Part shown: in pieces, positions 27,057 through 36,192 of the stretch
How positions within the stretch are numbered: the first letter of the stretch is position 1
How the letters are laid out: every line of letters begins with the position of its first letter
Assembly: GCA_029262315.1 (NCBI GenBank)
Contig: JAJCZP010000040.1
Coordinates: forward strand, 1-64,000
Source: Deltaproteobacteria bacterium
GTDB lineage: Bacteria > Desulfobacterota > Binatia > UTPRO1
Direction: 5' to 3'
DNA: 64,000 bases
Translations under genes and position numbers: made by a program
The notes under the pieces: generated by a model
Told to the model about the DNA's origin: nothing
The model's database searches: none
The model's input: the letters and a program-made list of their open reading frames with translations, nothing else

Positions 27057-28577
27057 ATGTGTGGCATTGCCGGCATCTGGGGCGACATCAAGGACACACC
27101 GCTGGCGTCGATGATGGACAAGCAGCTGCACCGGGGGCCAGACGGCGACGGCGTGTTCCGGAGTCCCGGCACGGGCAGTCTCGGTCACGTGCGCCTGTCG
27201 ATCATGGATCCGGAGGCCGGTGCGCAGCCCATCTTCAGCGAGGATCGCACCAAGGCGCTCGTCGCCAACGGCGAGATCTACAACCACGTGCAGCTGCGCA
27301 GCGCACTCACCGGGATTCACCAGTTCCGCTCGGACAGTGACAGCGAAGTGGTCGTGCACATGTTCGAGGAGATGGGGAGCGATCTCGTCGCGCGACTCGA
27401 CGGTGCGTTCGCCATTGCGCTGGCCGATGGGGACCAGCTGCTGCTCGCCCGCGACCCCGTCGGTATCAAGCCCCTGTACTACGGGTACACCGACGACGAG
27501 GGCACGACGGGCCCCATGGTCTTCGCCTCGGAGCTGAAGGCGATGCCGGCCGGTGTCCGGCGCGTCTTCGAGTTTCCCGCCGGGACGTACTTTCATTCCG
27601 AGGAAGGCTTTCAGACGTACTACACCGTGCCGAGCCGCGAGCCGGCCGGCGGCGACGGCCGTGCCCCCGAGGATTACGCGAGGCTGGTTCGTGAGACTCT
27701 CGAGCAGGCCATCACCAAGCGCCTGATGAGCGACGTTCCACTGGGCGCCTTCCTCTCGGGTGGGCTCGACAGCAGCATCATCGCGGCGGTGGCCCGGCAG
27801 CACACGCCGCGTCTCCATACTTTCTCTGTTGGTATCAAGGGCTCGCGTGATCTCGACGCCGCGCGCATGGTCTCGCGACACATCGACTCCGTCCATCACG
27901 CCTACAGCTACACGATCGACGACGTCCTCGCCGCGCTCCCCGAGATCATCTATCACCTGGAGTCGTTCGATCGGGATCTCGTCCGGAGCGCGATTCCCAC
28001 GTACTTCTGTGCTCGGATGGCCGCGCAGCACGTCAAGGTGATTCTCACCGGCGAGGGCGCCGACGAGCTGTTTGCCGGCTACTCGTACCACAAGCAGATC
28101 GACACGCTGCCGGCGCTGCACAAGGAGCTGCACCGCTCGATCACACGTCTCCACAACATCAACCTCCAGCGCGTCGATCGCATGACCATGCGGCACTGCG
28201 TCGAGGGGCGCGTGCCGTTTCTCGACGTCGCCATGATCGAGCTCGCACAGGACATCCCGCCGCAGCTGAAGCTGTACGAGACCGCATCCGGGACACGGAT
28301 CGAGAAGTGGATTCTCCGGAAGGCGTGTGAGGATCTCCTTCCGCCCGAGATCGTGTGGCGCGACAAGGAGCAGTTCGACGAGGGCAGTGGCACCGTCGAC
28401 CTCGTCCCAGGCATCACCGCCCACGCGCTCGAGCGCCTGAACCCCACGCGCTACATGGCCGAGCACGCCGACGCACGTCTCCACTCGGCGGAGGAGTGTC
28501 TCTACCATCTGATCCTGACCGAGGTCTTCGACGACCCGGCGATCGTGCTCGAGAACGTCGGGCGCTGGCAGGGCTAG
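27057..28577 (+). CDS. asnB: Asparagine synthetase B (glutamine-hydrolysing)
   Basis: 506 residues (E. coli AsnB is 554). The N-terminal glutaminase starts MCGIAGIWG, with the catalytic Cys exposed after Met removal, and contains RGPDGDG and NGEIYNH. The C-terminal ATP-PPase synthetase carries the PP-loop SGGLDSS, the GEGADELFAGY loop and RMTMRHCVEGRVPFLD. Start ATG 27057 has a perfect GGAGG (TAAGGAGGCGCGATC). The reaction is Asp + Gln + ATP to Asn + Glu + AMP + PPi. It follows the tandem glutaminase by 20 bases. That is an odd pairing, because a free glutaminase would compete for glutamine; regulation or ammonia supply between them is possible (inference). Confidence 0.96.
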   Translation: MCGIAGIWGDIKDTPLASMMDKQLHRGPDGDGVFRSPGTGSLGHVRLSIMDPEAGAQPIFSEDRTKALVANGEIYNHVQLRSALTGIHQFRSDSDSEVVVHMFEEMGSDLVARLDGAFAIALADGDQLLLARDPVGIKPLYYGYTDDEGTTGPMVFASELKAMPAGVRRVFEFPAGTYFHSEEGFQTYYTVPSREPAGGDGRAPEDYARLVRETLEQAITKRLMSDVPLGAFLSGGLDSSIIAAVARQHTPRLHTFSVGIKGSRDLDAARMVSRHIDSVHHAYSYTIDDVLAALPEIIYHLESFDRDLVRSAIPTYFCARMAAQHVKVILTGEGADELFAGYSYHKQIDTLPALHKELHRSITRLHNINLQRVDRMTMRHCVEGRVPFLDVAMIELAQDIPPQLKLYETASGTRIEKWILRKACEDLLPPEIVWRDKEQFDEGSGTVDLVPGITAHALERLNPTRYMAEHADARLHSAEECLYHLILTEVFDDPAIVLENVGRWQG

Positions 28578-28644
28578 CGCCCTGGGCCCCGCCTTGTCTC
28601 CGGCGCGGGATTTCGGCGTTGGGTTCCTGTGTCCCTGCGCTCCC

Positions 28645-28673
28645 TTGAACGTACGCCCGGGGTAGGGGATAGT
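28645..28673 (+). promoter_or_regulatory. Possible sigma70-type promoter of the vWA gene
   Basis: TTGAAC (28645-28650), 17 bases, then GATAGT (28668-28673), ending 50 bases before the ATG at 28724. Five of six and four of six consensus positions match. Weak but well placed. Confidence 0.35.
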
Positions 28674-28723
28674 CCTTGCGGGTCTTTACCTAATGGCGTG
28701 CAACCGACACTAAGGAGAATCGC

Positions 28724-29974
28724 ATGAAGAAAGCACTCATCGCCCTGCTGCTGCTGGGGAGTCCGACCTTCGTCATGAGCCAGGTTAGTCCATCTAGCGT
28801 GGACATATCGCTTGCCCCGGGCGACTCGTTCGAGGTTGCGCTGGATGTGTCGACCGCGAGTGTACCGTTGGTGCTGGACATCGTGTTCGTCATCGACGAC
28901 ACGGGGAGCATGCACAACGAGATCGCGGCAATCAAGGCCGGAGCCACCACGTTCATGACCGACATTCAAGCCGTCGCCGATGCCCACTTCGGTGTGGTGA
29001 GCTTCGACGATCCCGCGTCGGACACCGTCTTGCACCACAACCTTTCCGGTGATGTGGCCGCCGTGCAGGCGGCCCTCAATCCCATCGTCGCCTCCGGGGG
29101 CGGCGATTGTCCCGAGTTTGCCATTTCGGGAATTTCCACGGCGGCCGATCAGATGACCTGGCGTGCGAATTCCGAACGCATCATCTTCCTCGTTACCGAT
29201 GCGGGGGTCAAAGACGCGAACATTCCCGCAAACAATCTGGTAGACACCCTCGCCACGCTGGATGCCGAACGCATCACCGTCAACACGCTGGCTCACGTGA
29301 GCGGCTGCTTCTACCTCGATCCGATCTATCAGGATCTCGCCGATGAAACGGGGGGTGTCGTGGAGTATGGATTGACGGCAGCGGACAACCCACTGACCTT
29401 CATGCTCGACATCCTGGCACTGAATCTCAGCACGACCACGGTGATCCCCACGCCGCAATCCTGCGCCCCCCTGACGATCACGACGGCGCCTGCGGAATCG
29501 ACGGTGAACTCTGGGGACATCGCGAGCTTCGATCAAACGATTCTTGCGCCGGCGGGTCCGTTCACGACCGTTAGCTGTACCGTCGACATTCTGAATCAGA
29601 ACGGCCTGGTGATCGGTACGCAATCGGTCACGGTCGAGCCGGCGGACAACGTCCCGCCGGAGATCCTCAGCATTTCGGCGTCCCCCGATTCGCTGTGGCC
29701 TCCCAATGGGAAGATGAGGGACGTGGTCGTCTCGGTGGAGGCGACCGACAACTCCCGCGATGACCCCAGCTGTAGTGTCGTGACCGTCAGCGGCGATGCC
29801 GGAGACAGCGGCGACTATGAGATCACGGGCCCGCTGTCGCTAGAACTGCGCGCCAAGCGTACGGGAAAGGGCGATGGCCGCACCTATACCGCCACGGTCG
29901 AATGTGTCGACGCCGCTGGCAACGCCGCGGCTGCCACCGTTGACGTGGTGGTCCCCCACGATCAGCGGCGGTAG
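28724..29974 (+). CDS. Secreted von Willebrand factor A-domain protein
   Basis: 416 residues; ribosome site GGAG nine bases before the ATG (TAAGGAGAATCGCATG). Sec signal peptide about 1-19 (KKALIALLLLGSPTFVMS). The vWA domain covers about 50-240. Its MIDAS loop is DDTGSM (about 58-63), with Thr in place of the first Ser, followed by VVSFDDP and FLVTDAGVKD. After it comes a beta-rich Ig-like region to the end (VEPADNVPPEILSISASPD, then SLWPPNGKMRDVVVSVEATD). The PP-x-I-x4-A-x-P-x-x-LWPPNG element is common in such secreted repeats. It could bind a ligand through a divalent metal. Extracellular role unknown. Confidence 0.8.
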   Translation: MKKALIALLLLGSPTFVMSQVSPSSVDISLAPGDSFEVALDVSTASVPLVLDIVFVIDDTGSMHNEIAAIKAGATTFMTDIQAVADAHFGVVSFDDPASDTVLHHNLSGDVAAVQAALNPIVASGGGDCPEFAISGISTAADQMTWRANSERIIFLVTDAGVKDANIPANNLVDTLATLDAERITVNTLAHVSGCFYLDPIYQDLADETGGVVEYGLTAADNPLTFMLDILALNLSTTTVIPTPQSCAPLTITTAPAESTVNSGDIASFDQTILAPAGPFTTVSCTVDILNQNGLVIGTQSVTVEPADNVPPEILSISASPDSLWPPNGKMRDVVVSVEATDNSRDDPSCSVVTVSGDAGDSGDYEITGPLSLELRAKRTGKGDGRTYTATVECVDAAGNAAAATVDVVVPHDQRR

Positions 29975-30280
29975 CGTCCGTCTCTGAGGAGTACGGCTTG
30001 GCCAACGTAGGCACCGGGCACGACGCTCGGTGCCTACGTTTGTCGGCCGTTGCGTGAGTGGGAGCGCTTCCGCACCTGGAACGCCGGCAGCGGTCCGGGT
30101 GCGCTTCCGGGTCTGTCAACGCATTGCCTAGTGCTCGCGGTTGCTGTTCCAGCGGATCGGTCGCGCGGAAACCAGGACGGCGGGGTCTCGGGCATCGACG
30201 CGGATCGGGGTCGCATGGGCTAGCGCGATCTGACCAGCGCTGGGTGAGTGGTGAGGGGAGGCATCGATCGCATCCCCGGG
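29975..30280. other. Intergenic region between vWA gene and DUF1326-like gene
   Basis: About 300 bases between converging genes. Apart from the terminator at 30004-30040, I see no gene or repeat in it; no ribosome site or coding bias stands out. Confidence 0.6.
30004..30040 (+). terminator. Likely bidirectional terminator after the vWA gene
   Basis: A perfect 13-bp stem: AACGTAGGCACCG (30004-30016) pairs with CGGTGCCTACGTT (30028-30040) around an 11-base loop. It lies 29 bases after the stop and is followed by T and G bases. It also faces the converging DUF1326-like gene. Confidence 0.75.
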
Positions 30281-30844
30281 TCAGCCACCGGGTGGGGCGG
30301 CGGCCTCGATCCTGGCCGTAAAGCCGTTGGTTCCCGTGTACTCGAACTGCTTGTCCTCCGCATCGTGTTTCAGAACTACGGTCCGGTACTGCGTGTGATC
30401 GCGCAAGGGAGGAGCCGGGAAGTCAGGCGCCGGAAGATTCTCGATCTTGATGGGTTTGCCGTTCTTCCCCTTCATGAGTTGGATCTCGGCCCTGGTGTTC
30501 GGAGTGGAGATCGTCATCCTCTCGGGAAAGCGCTCCACGGAGATGGGGGCGTTCTTGACCTCGAGCACGTTCTCGATGGTGAAGAAGTCCTCGAACGTCG
30601 GCAGCAGCTTCACGGCCGCCTCGGTCTGTGCATCGTCCGCCTCGCCGGTGACGTAGAACTTGATCCAGTCCCCGCCGCGATAGACGGCGAGCACGTCGAC
30701 TCCATCGAGTCGCACGTCTCCGCTCGGGCGTCCTAGGTGCTGGCGCGCTTTGTTGAGGGATCGACCGTTCCTGGCTATGGGGTCCTGTGCCTGCCGCCGG
30801 AAGCGAGGACCGTCGCGGGCGTTCTCGACGCGAACGCCTGCCAC
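30281..30844 (-). CDS. DUF1326-like protein, apparently missing its N-terminal part
   Basis: 187 codons, but only the part from about base 30723 down (RPSGDVRLDGVDVLAVYRGG onward) looks protein-like. The first 40 codons are Arg/Gln-rich and lie antisense to the start of the TMTC-like gene. What remains matches the C-terminal two-thirds of DUF1326 as I know it: LDGVDVLAVYRGGDW, LPTFEDFFTIENV, ERMTISTPNTRAEIQLM, NGKPIKIENLPAPDFP, and YTGTNGFTAR near the end. The N-terminal domain, which normally carries the conserved cysteines in this family, is absent. It may be a remnant cut by rearrangement next to the TMTC gene, or a short version with a start near 30723. No catalytic role can be assigned. 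Confidence 0.55.
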   Translation of the reverse strand: MAGVRVENARDGPRFRRQAQDPIARNGRSLNKARQHLGRPSGDVRLDGVDVLAVYRGGDWIKFYVTGEADDAQTEAAVKLLPTFEDFFTIENVLEVKNAPISVERFPERMTISTPNTRAEIQLMKGKNGKPIKIENLPAPDFPAPPLRDHTQYRTVVLKHDAEDKQFEYTGTNGFTARIEAAAPPGG

Positions 30845-32655
30845 CCGCGGCCGTAGGATCGCCGCTGCCTACCGGGTGGCTTCGCGAGTTCCTCGGCGGG
30901 GTCGGGCTCCTTGGGCTGGTAGTCGCGGTGTACGTACCCGCCATGCACGGCGGGGTGCTCTGGGACGACGGGGCGCTCATCTTCGAGAACCGTCTCGTTC
31001 GCGCTTGGGACGGACTCACGGGGATCTGGGCCGGCACGCAGCCGTGGGTGCTCACCCAGTCGATGCAGTGGCTGCAATGGCGTCTCTGGGAGGACAGTAC
31101 GACCGGCTACCACCTGGTGAACGAGATGCTGCACGGTGCCGCGGCAATCGTGATGTGGCGCGTGCTCCGGCGTCTCGCGGTTCCAGGTGCGTTCGTCGTG
31201 GCGGCGCTCTTTGCCGTGCATCCGGTGGCTGCTGCTTCAGTTGGCTGGGTGTCCGAGCAGAAGAACACGCTCTCCTTGCTGCTCTTCGCGATCACGATCT
31301 TGGCGTGGCTGCGCTTCGAAGCCGGTGAGGGCCGATGGCTGTACGGCATTGCTCTCGCGACCTTCCTACTGGCGCTGCTCGCGAAGACGTCGGTCGTCAT
31401 GGGGCCAGTCGTCCTGCTCGGGTTGGCGTGGTATCAGCGCGGCAACGTGACCGCGGTCGATGTTCGGCGCACGCTTCCGTTCTTCGCGCTGGCGCTGGCG
31501 CTCGGTCTGGTGACCGTTTACGTGCAGCACGCCTCCGGACCGCTGGCGCGCGACGCCGACCTGGCGGCGCGCCTCGCGGCTGCGGCGTGGTGTATTTGGT
31601 TCTACCTCTTCAAGGCGCTCGCTCCGGTGCAGCTGGCGATGATCTATCCGCGCTGGCAGGTCTCCGCCGCCCACCCGGTGGCCTGGTTGCCACTCGTTGC
31701 CCTGCTCGCCGTGCTTGGGTTGGCCTGGTGGCGCCGGGATGGATGGGGGAGGGCGGTGCTGGCAGGGCTCGGCTACATGGTGGTCATCCTGCTTCCGGTG
31801 CTCGGCCTGATTCCAATGACATATCATCAGCATTCGCTGGTCGCCGATCATCTGGCGTACCCGGCGCTGATCGCGCCACTCGCACTCTTCGTGGGCGCGG
31901 TCGCGACCGCGGTGGGCCGGGCGCGGCGAGCTCGTGATGCGGGCGCGGCGGGCGTCGTGCTCGCGGTCCTCGCTGTCGGTACGCTCGCGCTGCTCACGTG
32001 GCAGCGGGCGCATGTCTATCAGGACGCGCGCACGCTCTGGACCGACTCGCTTGCCGTCAATCCGGAGGCGTGGGCCGCGCACGGAAACCTCGCGCTTGCT
32101 CTCTCCGATCAAGGCGCGCTCGGCGAGGCAAAGACGCACTATCGGGAAGCGCTCCGCCTGAAGCCGGACTACGCGATCGCGCACAACAACCTCGGGCTCG
32201 TGCTGGCGCGCGAAGGTGACGAGACGGCGGCCGCCGATCACTACCAGCGCGCCATCGCGCTCAATGCGGCGTACGCGGAGGCCCACAGCAACTTGGGGAA
32301 CCTCCGACGTCTGCAGGGCCGCCTCGAAGAAGCCGAGGCGTTCGCGCGGCGCGCGCTCGCGATCGATCCCGACTACGCTCAAGTCTACAACAATCTCGGC
32401 CTGGTCGTTGCCGCCCAGGGGCGGCATGAAGAGGCCATCGGGCACTACCATGCGGCGACGCAGCTGCGGCCAGATCTTGTCGAGCCGCACCACAACCGGG
32501 GGATCTCGTTGCTCTCGGAGGGCCGGCTCGGCGAGGCTGCCGTGGCGTTTCAGGCGGCGCTCGCCCTGGCGCCCGACTCGACGGCGACCCGCCAGGGACT
32601 GGCGATCGTGCGCGCCGAACAGCGCAAGCGAGGAGCGACGGCCCCGTCGCGTTGA
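30787..32655 (+). CDS. TMTC-like polytopic membrane protein with C-terminal TPR repeats
   Basis: 622 residues if the GTG at 30787 is used; the first 30 residues are Arg/Pro-rich and overlap the minus-strand gene, so a later start is possible. The first membrane segment begins at about residue 38 (GVGLLGLVVAVYVPAMHGG), followed by GVLWDD, the acidic pair typical of GT39/TMTC glycosyltransferases. About ten hydrophobic segments run to residue 410. Then TPRs: NPEAWAAHGNLALALSDQGA, KPDYAIAHNNLGLVLAREGD, DPDYAQVYNNLGLVVAAQGR and others. Related to bacterial TMTC-type proteins, some of which transfer mannose from lipid-linked donors. Likely acts at the inner membrane with the TPR in the periplasm or cytoplasm. 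Substrate unknown. Confidence 0.85.
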   Translation: MPAAGSEDRRGRSRRERLPPAAVGSPLPTGWLREFLGGVGLLGLVVAVYVPAMHGGVLWDDGALIFENRLVRAWDGLTGIWAGTQPWVLTQSMQWLQWRLWEDSTTGYHLVNEMLHGAAAIVMWRVLRRLAVPGAFVVAALFAVHPVAAASVGWVSEQKNTLSLLLFAITILAWLRFEAGEGRWLYGIALATFLLALLAKTSVVMGPVVLLGLAWYQRGNVTAVDVRRTLPFFALALALGLVTVYVQHASGPLARDADLAARLAAAAWCIWFYLFKALAPVQLAMIYPRWQVSAAHPVAWLPLVALLAVLGLAWWRRDGWGRAVLAGLGYMVVILLPVLGLIPMTYHQHSLVADHLAYPALIAPLALFVGAVATAVGRARRARDAGAAGVVLAVLAVGTLALLTWQRAHVYQDARTLWTDSLAVNPEAWAAHGNLALALSDQGALGEAKTHYREALRLKPDYAIAHNNLGLVLAREGDETAAADHYQRAIALNAAYAEAHSNLGNLRRLQGRLEEAEAFARRALAIDPDYAQVYNNLGLVVAAQGRHEEAIGHYHAATQLRPDLVEPHHNRGISLLSEGRLGEAAVAFQAALALAPDSTATRQGLAIVRAEQRKRGATAPSR

Positions 32656-32864
32656 CGCCCGGGGGGTGGCGCCTCCCGGTGAGAGGAGGGCCCGATGCCG
32701 CTGTCGGGGCACAACGCGGTTCACTGCCGCGCCGGCTGGCAGCAGAAGAACTCGTGAAGCTCCGCGAAGGCATACGGCGTGTGAGCGCTGTTCCCCGCGT
32801 GGCAGGAGACGTTCGCGAGATCGTCGTCCGCTGGTTCGAGCTCGCTTTACTGGGAGGCGCTCGT

Positions 32865-33821
32865 GTGGCGAACTGCACGGCCATGGTACGTGCGAAGTGG
32901 GGGTCGGGTACGGCAACGAGGCGTTGGGCGACGACAGCGGCGGTCGGGATGATCTTTGCGCTCGGCTGTGCGCCTGGCACGGACACCGAGACGGCGCCGC
33001 GAACCGTTGAGCCTGCCTCGCGGCCCGCGACGAAGTCGCTGCGCGTTTCGATGATGGCGCTGCACCAGATGGGCGGTGTGCCGCCCGGCTGGAAGCTCAC
33101 GCCGCCTCCGGGCGATGTCGAGGTCGGACGGCAGACCTTCGTCGATCTGGGCTGCCACTCGTGCCACCGGGTCGAGGGTGAGGCCTTCGCGGAGGACACC
33201 GACGGCGTCGGACCGGAGCTAACGGGCATGGGCGCGCACCATCCGCCCGGTTACTTTGCCGAGGCGATCCTGAACCCCGACGCGATCTTGATCGAGGGCC
33301 CCGGCTACATCTCGGAGGACGGGCGCTCTGCGATGCCGAGCTACCCGGATCTCACGGTCCAGCAACTCGGCGATCTGGTCGCCTACATCGCGAGTCTGAA
33401 GACGGGCGGTCCGCACGCCGGCCATGTGATGGGGGGCGGGCAGGCGCGGCGCCGGAACCGCCAGCGTCCGCCCGCGCCCGAGGGGCCGGCACGGGCCTTC
33501 TTCACGCAGGCCTACGAGGTGAAGCAGGGGAGTCTCCCGGCGTTCGAGGAGTGGTTCCAGCGTGAGGGGGCGGCCAAGTTCTTCGCCTACCCAGGCCTGG
33601 TCTCGATCGACACGTACGTGGACGAAACGAAGCGGGGCCCCGGCATCATCACGATCTTTGGCTTCACCGACAAAACGTCCTTACAACGGTTTGGTGGCGA
33701 CCTCAGGAAAGATCGGCCCGCGCTCGAGATCGATGAGTTCGTGGGCCCGCACGATCACCAGCGTTCCGACCAGCCGCCCGTTTACAGGGTCCCGAGCCTG
33801 AGTGCCGAGCGCCCAGGTTGA
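32865..33821 (+). CDS. Lipoprotein cytochrome c domain fused to an EthD/Dabb-like barrel domain
   Basis: 318 residues from GTG 32865, chosen because GGGAGG (32852-32857) lies 7 bases upstream; ATG 32883 is the alternative. Lipoprotein signal: VGMIFALGC (Cys about residue 33). One haem site CHSCH (about 100), then a cytochrome c type fold with the probable axial Met in SEDGRSAMPSYPDL and a final LVAYIASLK helix. After a basic linker (GGGQARRRNRQRPP) comes a small alpha/beta barrel-like domain: AFFTQAYEVKQGSLPAFEEW, IDTYVDETKRGPGIITIFGF, similar to EthD/Dabb/antibiotic monooxygenase ferredoxin-like folds. So it is a membrane-anchored electron carrier joined to an accessory fold; partner unknown. 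Confidence 0.75.
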   Translation: MANCTAMVRAKWGSGTATRRWATTAAVGMIFALGCAPGTDTETAPRTVEPASRPATKSLRVSMMALHQMGGVPPGWKLTPPPGDVEVGRQTFVDLGCHSCHRVEGEAFAEDTDGVGPELTGMGAHHPPGYFAEAILNPDAILIEGPGYISEDGRSAMPSYPDLTVQQLGDLVAYIASLKTGGPHAGHVMGGGQARRRNRQRPPAPEGPARAFFTQAYEVKQGSLPAFEEWFQREGAAKFFAYPGLVSIDTYVDETKRGPGIITIFGFTDKTSLQRFGGDLRKDRPALEIDEFVGPHDHQRSDQPPVYRVPSLSAERPG

Positions 33822-33894
33822 GGCGCGGCTTGCCAGGCGGAGAACCTGATCGCGCGCCTCTCCCGTTTAGAGGCTGGCGGATGTCGCCGCATGC

Positions 33895-34650
33895 TTAGGC
33901 GCCCGGTGTCGCGATCGGTGTCGGTGCGCTGTCGGAGTCCCTCTCCGAGCCCCGCCTCACCATGCAACCGAAGGAGCTGTTCACCGTAGTGCGTGAGCGC
34001 GCTTGATTGAGCTGCACGCGAAGGCCCATCGCGTTCGTTACCCCGTGGTGCATGGATGACCAGTAGAAGTCGTCGCCCTCGTCCACCGTGCCCAGGATCA
34101 GCGCCGGGGGAATGGTTTGTAGCTCGGCGAGCGTCGGCAGCCGCCAATCGCAGTTTCCGGCGAAGCACGTACCTCCGCTCAGTCCGTTCGCCGCCGCCAG
34201 GAGGCTCGTGTAGATCGTGCCATCCGCTGCGGAGCCGCCCGCACCGCCGGCGCTCCACGAGTAGGAATTGTCCCTATCGTGGACGCTGCCCTCATCCGTC
34301 TTTTGCTCCCACTGGAGCCCGGTCAGACGATCCGTTAGCGTCCCGTCCGCATTGTCCTCGTAGCGCTCATCGTCACACGTCGCGCCGCTGCCGCTCGCTC
34401 TCTTCTGGAGCTTTGCCCAGGTGGCATCGTACTTCGCTTGGCACTTCGCGGTCGCCGCCACGAACTTGGTGAAATCGCTGCCGCTGTTGAAGGCCCCGGT
34501 CGCTTTGTGATGACACTGCGCGTACTTGGCGGCAGCGAAGTAGCGCCCCTTCTGGCACTTCTGCTCAGGCGTCCGGCCCGCGTCGGCCGCGTGCACGAGC
34601 AGCACGGTCGTGGCAACCATTGCGACAGAGAACCGTTTGGACGCGCGCAT
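33895..34650 (-). CDS. Secreted Cys-module protein with DUF1566 (Lcl C-terminal-like) domain
   Basis: 251 residues from ATG 34650 with GGAGG upstream (CAAGGAGGGACTCATCATG). Signal peptide about 1-25. A Cys/Lys helical segment follows, with C32, C46, C70 and C92; C70 to C92 has exactly 21 residues between and a Lys at position 10, the same spacing as in three other proteins of this window. Then comes the DUF1566/Lcl-type domain: EDNADGTLTDRLTGLQWEQK, NCDWRLPTLAELQTI, DDFYWSSMHHGVTNAMGLRV, as found in secreted attachment and fimbrial-like proteins. Likely extracellular or outer surface. Divergent from the DUF1329 gene. Confidence 0.8.
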   Translation of the reverse strand: MRASKRFSVAMVATTVLLVHAADAGRTPEQKCQKGRYFAAAKYAQCHHKATGAFNSGSDFTKFVAATAKCQAKYDATWAKLQKRASGSGATCDDERYEDNADGTLTDRLTGLQWEQKTDEGSVHDRDNSYSWSAGGAGGSAADGTIYTSLLAAANGLSGGTCFAGNCDWRLPTLAELQTIPPALILGTVDEGDDFYWSSMHHGVTNAMGLRVQLNQARSRTTVNSSFGCMVRRGSERDSDSAPTPIATPGA

Positions 34651-34929
34651 GATGAGTCCCTCCTTGAGGGTCGCCGGAGCCGAAGTTGAGTACGCTAGCC
34701 AAGGCCGGAGGACCTGTCCACTTCCAGGTTCATCTCACGGGAGCCATTTCGGCGGAGGGCGCGCGCGCTCCGGCGCAGGCAGTCCGCGGAGAGCACCCGG
34801 GCGCTGCTGTAGCGACCGGAGAGGCTTCGAATGGGTCTGGAGGGGCCGCGCTTGAACCATCCACAAGAAACATGAGACAAGGCGGGGCTAACCGCGCCGA
34901 TCTAATCCCGAGGCGCAAGGAGCCGTAAG

Positions 34930-36192
34930 ATGGTGAAACCAACGGTCATACTCGCCGCGCTGACGGCAATCTGGGTCCTCACTGCATCCCCCGTCCGGGC
35001 AGACGTTCAGCCGGGGGACCGGATCACGATGGAAAACGCCGAGAAGGTGAAGGACCTGGTCTCGCCCGCCATGTACTGGTGCGTGCAGCACGGGTTCCCG
35101 ATGACTATCGTAGAGCCGAAGCCGATCTCCCTGCGCTCCGCCTTCCTCGAGGCAACGGAGAAGTACTCATCGCAAGTGCGGCTGGCCGAGGATGGGCTGT
35201 CGCTCAAGAATTTCGTCGCCGGTCGGCCGTTTCCGAACGTCACCGCCGAGGATCCGCTGGCCGCCGTCAAGATCATGCAGAACTACAGCTTCTCGCTCGC
35301 GTTCGACGATCTCGATGGCCGCAACTTCGACGCCGACACCGGACCGATCTCGCTGGATCGCCCACTGCAGGTGGAGCGCCACTTCCTCATGGAACACTTC
35401 ATGAGGCTGTACTACGTCGGGCGGCTCTACGTGGACCCAAAGCCCTCGTGGCCGAACGAAGAGGGCTATCATTATAAAGAGACCCTCAAACCCATGATCG
35501 AGCCGTTCGATCTGAAGGGTGTCGGCTTCACCTACTATCGCTATCTCGACCCGAAACGCCAAGACGATAGCTGGCTCTATCTCCCGTCGCTCCGTCGTGT
35601 CCGCCGCCTCTCCACGGCGCAGCGCTCGGACGCGCTCTTTGGCCAGGATACGGACCAGGACAGCTACGGCGGGTACGCCGGGCAGATAGCGTGGATGGAC
35701 TGGAAGCTGCTCGGCGAACAGGAGGCGCTAGCCGCCGTCCACGCCGAGGTCTTCCCCGTCGAGTGGGCGGAGGGCGCCGCGGACTGGGCCTTCGACAGCG
35801 AGTGGGAGAAGCGCGACGTCTGGGTCGTCGAGGGCGTGTCGAAACTTCCCCAGTACGCGTACTCGAAGCGCGTCCTGTACGTCGACAAACAGCTCTATCT
35901 CACACCCTACGCCGATATGTACGACCGTGGCGGCGAGCTCTGGAAGATCTGGGTGAACAACATCAAGTTCGCCAAGGAGCCGTTCGCCGGAAGTCCGCTG
36001 ACCTATGACGAGGAGACGCCCTTCGTTCCCGGCATCGTGATGGTCGACATCCAGCTCGAGCACGCCACCAAGGGGTCGGTACCCAGTCACCGATTCCCGG
36101 GTCAGCCCGGGATCTACTGGCACCAGGGTGATGATGGGTACGTGAACGAGGAACAGTTTACCATCGCGAAGCTGATCGCCTCGGGGCGCTGA
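34930..36192 (+). CDS. DUF1329-family outer-membrane-related protein
   Basis: 420 residues; ATG 34930 has AAGGAG 8-9 bases upstream. Signal peptide about 1-25. The block DSWLYLPSLRRVRRLSTAQR then SDALFGQD (about 210-240) is the DUF1329 signature and is shared with the LolA-like protein at 43378 (DMWLYLPELGRVRQL, then QSDSLFGSD). The barrel-like C-terminus contains DRGGELWKIWVNNI and DIQLEHATKGSVPS. DUF1329 proteins are periplasmic LolA/LolB-like shuttles often encoded with DUF1302 outer-membrane proteins and thought to move lipids or hydrophobic substrates. Here it is monocistronic, and the DUF1302 gene lies 5.6 kb away in another operon. Confidence 0.88.
   Translation: MVKPTVILAALTAIWVLTASPVRADVQPGDRITMENAEKVKDLVSPAMYWCVQHGFPMTIVEPKPISLRSAFLEATEKYSSQVRLAEDGLSLKNFVAGRPFPNVTAEDPLAAVKIMQNYSFSLAFDDLDGRNFDADTGPISLDRPLQVERHFLMEHFMRLYYVGRLYVDPKPSWPNEEGYHYKETLKPMIEPFDLKGVGFTYYRYLDPKRQDDSWLYLPSLRRVRRLSTAQRSDALFGQDTDQDSYGGYAGQIAWMDWKLLGEQEALAAVHAEVFPVEWAEGAADWAFDSEWEKRDVWVVEGVSKLPQYAYSKRVLYVDKQLYLTPYADMYDRGGELWKIWVNNIKFAKEPFAGSPLTYDEETPFVPGIVMVDIQLEHATKGSVPSHRFPGQPGIYWHQGDDGYVNEEQFTIAKLIASGR

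Noticed and set aside
27057-28577. asnB as a beta-lactam or nucleoside antibiotic synthetase
   Set aside because: All motifs are those of ordinary AsnB and there are no biosynthetic cluster genes nearby.
32652-32864. Extension of the cytochrome c fusion upstream of 32865
   Set aside because: The GTG at 32865 has a strong ribosome site and gives a lipoprotein signal peptide right away.
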